Source: Candidatus Sericytochromatia bacterium (GTDB lineage Bacteria; Cyanobacteriota; Sericytochromatia; UBA7694). Taken from it: 10,036 bases of DNA. The position numbers and the translations under genes were made by a program. Within the stretch, counting starts at the first letter, position 1. Every line of letters begins with the position of its first letter. Of this stretch, positions 5,132 to 10,036 are shown piece by piece. The DNA lies in assembly GCA_913773825.1 (NCBI GenBank), contig CAJYHH010000019.1:1-10036 (forward strand), given 5' to 3'. The notes under the pieces were generated by a model that saw nothing but the letters and a program-made list of their open reading frames with translations, ran no database searches and had not been told where the DNA came from.

Positions 5132-8100
5132 TTATAACTTGCCTGGGTGATCTTCTAATTGATCTGTCTGGATATCAGCCGCCTGGTCAAGCACCTGTTC
5201 AGAGTGACGAATAATATTAGCGATGATACGGTCGAGGGCCTGCGCTTCGTGCTGGATCAGCATCAGTTTATCCTGGGGATAAGGTCCGGACTGCAAGAGC
5301 TGGATTAAACCCAGCAGATTCGCTAGCGGACGCCGGACCTGATGAGATTGCTGCCAGGCAATCTGTAACAGATGTTCGTTTTGCTGCTGAATCCGGCGCT
5401 CATGGATTCTCAGCGTCGTGACGTCCTGCATAGAACCAATCATGCGCAGCGGCTCTCCTGACGAAGTATAGACAATATAGCCACGGTCGTAAATATGGCG
5501 ATATTCTCGATCAGCAGTCTGGAAACGATACTCATCTTCCCAGCGCTGAAGGCCGTCAGCAATCGCCTGTTCCCAGCCGGTTATAACGCGCTTGCGATCA
5601 TCCGGGTGAAGCCGGTCTTGCCACCACTGGTGGCTGGTGATCAGACAGCTTTCTGGATAACCAAAGTGTTCACAGAGAGCCTGGTTAAAAGTCAGACGCC
5701 CGCTGCGCAGATCATCATCCCAGATCACATCGCTTGTCGCTCTGCTGGCTAAGGCGTAACGCTCCTGGCTCAAGCGCAAACGCCAGTCCGCTAGCCAGAC
5801 CTCTAGCACATTACGAAGCAGCATGGTTCCGTGTGCCAGCCCGGCAGGCTCCTGAGGATGGGCCGTCCCGTTATTCTCAGTATAGAGCACAACTAAAATC
5901 CCAAGCAGACTGCCTGTTCGGGCTGGAATGGGCAGCAGGCGGACTTTACCGTAACCCGTCCGCTGCATGAGTTCCTGGACATAGCCTTCAGCCTGCTCAC
6001 GTGTCCAAAGCGTTCCAGCATGGCGGTCAATCCAATCAGGCAGATCAAGCGGCAAAGCTAAATGCTCAAGAACCGTCTTTTCAGCAAAGGCCTGCTCTGA
6101 ACCTAAGGCCCAGGGCAACTCTGGACCCCAATCAGCCATTCTCAGCAGCAGACAGCGGCGTGAGCAAAAAATGCGTTCAAGGCCTTCAAGAGCGGCAAGC
6201 AGAACCTGCTCGGGTCCGACATTCATGCGCATTTGAACACCCAGCAATTCTTTTTCCAGCTCGGCCAGCGCCTGGCTGCGCCAGGTAAACGTAACGTCTT
6301 CAAAAAACAGATCAAGTTCACCTTGGTAAGGATAAACCTTGATATCAAACCAGCTGTCGAGAGGGGAATAAAATTCACTAAAATGAACTTCCTGGCCTTC
6401 ACGCAGAGCGCGCTCATAAGCAGCCCTAAACTTGAGACTCGGATCTGCTGCAGCCGGAAAAAGCTGCCAGAACGCCTGGTTGTTCAGTTGCTCTGGATCC
6501 ATCCGGCCGCTGAGTTCCCAGGCGGCGCGATTAAAAAAGCGAATCTGCCAATCAGCATTTAAAGCCATATAGCCGAGATTAAAGCGCTCCAGCAGATCCT
6601 TCATGCGCTCACTGGTCTGGCGCAGACGCTGTTCGGTCAAATAAAGGGCCGTGATGTCACGATAGACACTCACAGCCCCGCTGATTTCGCCTTGTTCGTT
6701 AAGCAGGGCTGAAGAAGAAAATAAGAGGTAATGGCGTCGGCCATCGGGTGTTTGCAGCCATAACTCGCAGTTGCGAACTTGCTCACCCCGGAACGCCCGC
6801 AGAATCGGCAACTCAGCTGGTGGGCAAGGCGTCACCCCGTCAGGCAGATAAAGCCCATAGATCTGAGGCCATTCATCAACAGAGGCTGAGGTCGGTCCGG
6901 TGCCAAGCAAGGCTTTCCCACTGGCGTTGATCAGCTGGATCCGCTTGTTGTGATCCACAACGGTCAAGCCTTCACCCATACTGTCCAGAATGGCTTGCAG
7001 CTGACGCTTTTGGGCTTCAAGAGCAAGTAAATTTTTTTCGGCTTCATCAATATCCAGCAGGGTGCCGTTCCAGAGCGTGCTGCCATCAACCTGGCGCGAA
7101 GGAATCGTATGGCCACGAATCCAGCGATAACGCTGCTGATTGAAGTCCCAGCCGCGAAATTTCATCAACCAGGGACTCAGATGACGGGCTGACTCTGCTG
7201 TCGATTTGATTAAAGCCTCACGGTCGTCAGGGTGAACAATTTCGAGAAAGCCCTCAGACAGTGTATTAAAAACGTCAACGGTGTAGCCCCACTGATGTTC
7301 GGCACTGCTGCTGATAAAAGGAAAATGTATTTTCCCTTCAGGCGACAGGCAAAACTGGTAGACAGCCCCAGGCATCGCCTCGCTGATTTCATACAGCTGG
7401 CGTGCCCTCTGGGAAAATATCAGTTCCTGGCTGAGATCTCGCACTAAAGAGGCTAGCTGGAGATCACCGTCTGGCAAGCGAAATGGCACACTTGATGCTT
7501 GAGCCTGAAAAGAGTCTCCGCTGCGTCGTTTAAAAGTCAAGACTGAGACTGCGGCTGTTCCGCTTTGCCAATGCTGGTGATGCTGCTGATAAGCCTGGTT
7601 CTGCTCATCGAGAATTAAGGCGCGGCCATGAGCCGTCAGCTCAGCTTCGCTATAGCCAAATAGTCGGGTTGCTGCAGGATTAGCCATAAGAATAGTCCCA
7701 TCAGGCCGACTAATGAGCAAGGCTTCGTTAAGATGGGCAAAAATCTGTTTAAAACGCTGATCAGAACTCGTCACGTGTTGCTGAGCTGTTTTACGCGCGC
7801 TAATATCAACCAGCACACCCGCCTGAATCTGCTCACCGCTAAAACTGGTGTAGAGCCGAATGCTTGCCTGCATCCAGCGCGTGTGAGCCTGGGCTGTCAG
7901 CATGCGATGTTCGATGACCATGGCCTGACCGTCAGCTTCAAGCTGCTTTAAAGCAGCAAGCAGAGTCTCACGATCATCAGGATGTACGGCCTGCAGCCAG
8001 CTTTTAGCAGATTGAGATCCGAGAGCAATCAGCTCCTGAAGTGCAGGGCTGGTATAAAGATACTGCTTACTTGCAGGCAGATATAGCCAAACATATTGAT

Positions 8101-8167
8101 GAAGCGCGGTCAACGCTTCGCTCAGTAACCGAAGGTCCATTTGCCCATCTGAGGTAACAAATGCCAC
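5132..8167 (-). CDS. Multi-PAS sensor protein ending in a histidine-containing DHp domain, no ATPase domain
   Basis: About 1,011 residues with no signal peptide or membrane helix: a cytoplasmic sensor. The start is GTG 8167, with AAGAGG seven bases upstream; a TTG two codons earlier lies too close to that site. Domains, approximately: PAS1 15-127 (HPDD 62-65), PAS2 135-250 (NPAATRLFGYSEAEL 163-177), PAS3 256-378 (VHPDDRE 311-317, YRWIRGH), PAS4 388-510 (YRDIT at its end), PAS5 520-628 (FFNRAAWELSGR 544-555), a GAF-like region 640-795 (GSLLGILVVLYTEN), PAS6 800-922 (LHPDDR 853-858, GSMQDVT), then a helical hairpin 924-995 with AWQQSHQVRRPLANLLGL. His942 aligns with the phosphorylated His of HisKA, but the next residue is Gln rather than Glu or Asp. 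Only 69 residues follow, without N, G1 or G2 boxes. Similar PAS proteins with a bare DHp end occur in Bacteroidota as I recall. It cannot autophosphorylate by itself; a partner kinase or phosphotransfer role is inferred. Confidence 0.88.
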   Translation of the reverse strand: MAFVTSDGQMDLRLLSEALTALHQYVWLYLPASKQYLYTSPALQELIALGSQSAKSWLQAVHPDDRETLLAALKQLEADGQAMVIEHRMLTAQAHTRWMQASIRLYTSFSGEQIQAGVLVDISARKTAQQHVTSSDQRFKQIFAHLNEALLISRPDGTILMANPAATRLFGYSEAELTAHGRALILDEQNQAYQQHHQHWQSGTAAVSVLTFKRRSGDSFQAQASSVPFRLPDGDLQLASLVRDLSQELIFSQRARQLYEISEAMPGAVYQFCLSPEGKIHFPFISSSAEHQWGYTVDVFNTLSEGFLEIVHPDDREALIKSTAESARHLSPWLMKFRGWDFNQQRYRWIRGHTIPSRQVDGSTLWNGTLLDIDEAEKNLLALEAQKRQLQAILDSMGEGLTVVDHNKRIQLINASGKALLGTGPTSASVDEWPQIYGLYLPDGVTPCPPAELPILRAFRGEQVRNCELWLQTPDGRRHYLLFSSSALLNEQGEISGAVSVYRDITALYLTEQRLRQTSERMKDLLERFNLGYMALNADWQIRFFNRAAWELSGRMDPEQLNNQAFWQLFPAAADPSLKFRAAYERALREGQEVHFSEFYSPLDSWFDIKVYPYQGELDLFFEDVTFTWRSQALAELEKELLGVQMRMNVGPEQVLLAALEGLERIFCSRRCLLLRMADWGPELPWALGSEQAFAEKTVLEHLALPLDLPDWIDRHAGTLWTREQAEGYVQELMQRTGYGKVRLLPIPARTGSLLGILVVLYTENNGTAHPQEPAGLAHGTMLLRNVLEVWLADWRLRLSQERYALASRATSDVIWDDDLRSGRLTFNQALCEHFGYPESCLITSHQWWQDRLHPDDRKRVITGWEQAIADGLQRWEDEYRFQTADREYRHIYDRGYIVYTSSGEPLRMIGSMQDVTTLRIHERRIQQQNEHLLQIAWQQSHQVRRPLANLLGLIQLLQSGPYPQDKLMLIQHEAQALDRIIANIIRHSEQVLDQAADIQTDQLEDHPGKL

Positions 8168-8487
8168 TCTCAAGCCTCTTAATCAAGCTAGATCGATAAA
8201 AGTGATGTTTTCAAGCCCAGCTTTTAGCCTGAATTTTAAAGCCCTGATAGCCATAAGGCAAGTCTGATTCAGCCATATCGCCGCAATGCGCCTGAGCGAT
8301 CTGGTTAAGAACCCGCGTTTTTAACAATGAGAGGCTTGATTTATCTGGCTGATGACATTAAGATAAGCAGACCTTCACGACTTTAAGCTGGACAGCAGTT
8401 GATCTTTTTACAAACGACATTGCCGATCGTCTTTGAATTCCTTGACCTTACAAACAGAGAGAATGGCGTTGGAGAACGTGTCGAACC
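8168..8487. promoter_or_regulatory. Divergent intergenic region between the two sensor genes, with an inverted repeat
   Basis: This stretch should hold the promoters of both sensors, but I see no hexamer pair good enough to name on either strand. The clearest element is an inverted repeat, GTTAAGAAC (8304-8312) and GTTTTTAAC (8317-8325): nine pairs, one of them G-T, with a CCGC loop. It lies near the middle and could be an operator shared by both genes or an RNA hairpin. Nothing else is evident. Confidence 0.4.
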
Positions 8488-10036
8488 TTGGACATAGAGC
8501 ATCAGCGCCTTGCGCTACTTGAACATTACGATCTTTCAAGCGCGTCTGACAGCGCCTTAGATAATCTTGTAGAGCTGGCGGCCTCACTCTGTGAAATGCC
8601 GATCGGTTTTTTATCTTTGCTTGATGAGCAGCATGAATGGCTGATTGCGGCTACTGGCTTAAATCTTCAGGTTGTGCCTATGGAGTTTGCCCTTTGCAAA
8701 CAGCTTGCGCTAAGCTCTGCCAGGCTTGTCATCCCCAATCTCAGAGCTGATTCCCGTGTTTACGATCACCCCTGGGTCATCGATCCGCCAAAGCTCTGTT
8801 TTTATGCTGGTGTGCCTTTAATAAGCCCCACTAACGGCGTTCTGGGTGGCTTGTGCGTGATGGACCACCAGCCGCGCAGCTTGTCTGAACAACGGTTAAA
8901 TCAGCTTGAGCGGCTGGCGCAACAGGTGCTTGAACTCCTGACTTTAAGAGCAGAGCGACAGCGACTCAGGGTGTCACAGCGTTATCAGACGGCTGTTGAA
9001 CTGGCTGAAATTGGTGCCTGGGAAGTGTCAGGATCTGAGTCAGCTAAAATCTGGCTGTCGCCCCAAGTCTACCAGCAGCTGGACTTGAGCGAGCAGCCTT
9101 TAGAAATCGATGACTTATTGGCGCGGGTTCATCCAGATTATCTTGCCCAATGCCAGTTCCTGCTTTCAACAGTTCCCCCAGATGGCGCGACAGTCAGGCT
9201 CTTGTTACGGCTGGCGCTTAAGCAACAGGATTTTCACTGGTTTGCGGTGCGCGGACGCTCAGTGTGGGATGCACAAACCCAGCAGCAAAGACTGCTCGGC
9301 GTCCTGGTCGATATTGATGATCAGCAGCGGCTGTATCAAGAGACAGAACGCTTTTATCACCATCTTGAACAGCTTTATCAGATTTCGCATCAGCTCGACT
9401 GGCCACAGCCCGCTTTTTTAGAGGCGGGACTTGAAGTGTTATGCGCTTATTACGGTCTAAGCAGCGCCAGCGTGACCCGCGTGCAGGGTGGCGTTTACGA
9501 AATCCTGGCCTTTAAACAACCGCCTGATTTAAGTCAGAATCCTTTACTGGAGGCTGGCCAGAAAATTGCTTTAACGGGCAGCGTGGTGCTGAGTATTTTC
9601 GACCAGGATCAGGTTGTGACGCTAGGTGATCTTAAAGCTCCTGATATGCAGGAACGAGCCAAACATTATGGAATCAACGCCTTGATTGGCTCACCTTACT
9701 GGTTACATGCTCAGGCTCATGGCGTTGTCAGCTGCTTTGATCAGAAACCGCGTGCTCAGGACTTTACAGCACTGGATTATGAATTTATGCGTTCTTTTTG
9801 CCGCTGGCTCAGCTTTATGAAAGAGCGCAAATATTTTGTTGAACATTTGCAAAAAGTCGGTGCAGGCAAAGACCGACTTCTGGCGGTCGTTGCTCACGAT
9901 TTGCGCAATTCTCTGGCCGCTATTTTTACGGCTAAAAAACAGATCGATAAAGATTTGGCCCTGGCGCGACCTTTTGATTTACGCATGATGGACGTCATTG
10001 ACCGGGCTTATCAGCGCGCAATGGCGCTGCTGGATG
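8488..10036 (+). CDS. GAF-PAS-GAF sensor histidine kinase (partial, C-terminus off the right edge)
   Basis: The first 516 codons of a cytoplasmic sensor kinase. The frame opens after a stop at 8443-8445, and the only usable start before the first domain is TTG 8488. GGAG at 8471-8474 is 13 bases upstream, which is long, so the start is less certain than the gene. Domains: GAF1 about 15-155, opening with the RLALLEHYDL type of N-terminus and including LGGLCVMD (119-126); PAS about 165-285 (VHPDY 214-218, closing LGVLVDIDD from 270); a short coiled-coil linker; a second GAF about 295-445; then the HisKA H-box LLAVVAHDLRNSLAAIF with His470. Unlike the neighbour's DHp, it has the acidic residue after His (Asp471) and Asn474 at the position used for phosphatase activity. 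The ATPase domain should begin just beyond the window. It is divergent from the PAS sensor lacking an ATPase domain, and may phosphorylate that protein or the two nearby receivers (inference). Confidence 0.9.
   Translation, partial: MDIEHQRLALLEHYDLSSASDSALDNLVELAASLCEMPIGFLSLLDEQHEWLIAATGLNLQVVPMEFALCKQLALSSARLVIPNLRADSRVYDHPWVIDPPKLCFYAGVPLISPTNGVLGGLCVMDHQPRSLSEQRLNQLERLAQQVLELLTLRAERQRLRVSQRYQTAVELAEIGAWEVSGSESAKIWLSPQVYQQLDLSEQPLEIDDLLARVHPDYLAQCQFLLSTVPPDGATVRLLLRLALKQQDFHWFAVRGRSVWDAQTQQQRLLGVLVDIDDQQRLYQETERFYHHLEQLYQISHQLDWPQPAFLEAGLEVLCAYYGLSSASVTRVQGGVYEILAFKQPPDLSQNPLLEAGQKIALTGSVVLSIFDQDQVVTLGDLKAPDMQERAKHYGINALIGSPYWLHAQAHGVVSCFDQKPRAQDFTALDYEFMRSFCRWLSFMKERKYFVEHLQKVGAGKDRLLAVVAHDLRNSLAAIFTAKKQIDKDLALARPFDLRMMDVIDRAYQRAMALLD

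Noticed and set aside
5495..7951. Several plus-strand open frames opposite the multi-PAS sensor
   Set aside because: They are shadows of a coding strand with strong PAS domain content; none has a ribosome site or recognisable product.
8463..8522. 19-codon ORF starting at ATG 8463, overlapping the kinase start
   Set aside because: It is out of frame with the kinase and has no clear ribosome site; the GAF N-terminus is fully encoded from TTG 8488.
9110..9897. Open frames inside the right-hand kinase in other frames
   Set aside because: The kinase frame carries continuous PAS, GAF and H-box motifs across the same bases.
1..10036. CRISPR arrays, insertion sequences, rRNA or tRNA genes
   Set aside because: No spaced direct-repeat array, transposase frame, terminal inverted repeats or recognisable structural RNA was found.

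Overview
The window looks like a chromosomal segment of a Gram-negative-type (diderm) bacterium. It holds a secreted cyanophycinase, several small membrane or hypothetical proteins, and a signalling block of multi-domain PAS/GAF sensor proteins with two stand-alone CheY-like receivers. Genes use ATG, GTG and TTG starts. Intergenic stretches are clearly richer in A+T than the large sensor genes. There are no rRNA, tRNA, transposase or CRISPR sequences to place the organism. The receiver style (LIDDDPINNLI... LSSS... KPL) and the PAS protein ending in a SHQVRRPL-type helix recall families common in Bacteroidota. The cyanophycinase and the N/P/Q-rich first protein would also fit a non-photosynthetic relative of cyanobacteria. 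I hold any assignment weakly.

Layout from left to right. 1-588 (minus) is the start of an unrecognised protein with a proline-rich N-terminus, running off the left edge. Divergent from it, 793-1677 (plus) encodes a signal-peptide-bearing cyanophycinase (peptidase S51). 1678-2948 holds a structured intergenic element, a 43-codon small ORF with a strong promoter and ribosome site followed by overlapping RNA hairpins, a 151-aa single-helix membrane protein and a 58-aa single-helix membrane protein. Converging on these, 3146-3523 (minus) is a single-domain response regulator whose stop codon lies in a short tandem repeat.

3524-4512 is almost 1 kb of AT-rich sequence without a convincing gene. 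It contains paired hairpins, a good plus-strand intrinsic terminator and a second, minus-strand one, so it probably carries at least one non-coding or very small transcript. 4513-4941 (minus) is a second single-domain response regulator, paralogous to the first. Its leader contains a hairpin, a strong Shine-Dalgarno sequence and a micro-ORF. 5132-8167 (minus) is a sensor of about 1,011 residues with six PAS domains and a GAF-like region. It ends in a histidine-containing dimerisation helix pair but has no ATPase domain. Across a 320-bp divergent region, 8488-10036 (plus) is a GAF-PAS-GAF sensor with a normal HDLRNSL H-box, cut by the right edge just before its ATPase domain should begin.

Taken together, 3146-10036 reads as one signalling neighbourhood: two sensors back to back and two output-less receivers. 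The sensor without an ATPase domain cannot phosphorylate itself, so it must either be phosphorylated by another kinase (the divergent one is the obvious candidate), act as a phosphotransfer or scaffold protein, or signal without phosphate. This arrangement, and the structured non-coding DNA around 1816-2103 and 3719-4328, are the parts most worth a second look.
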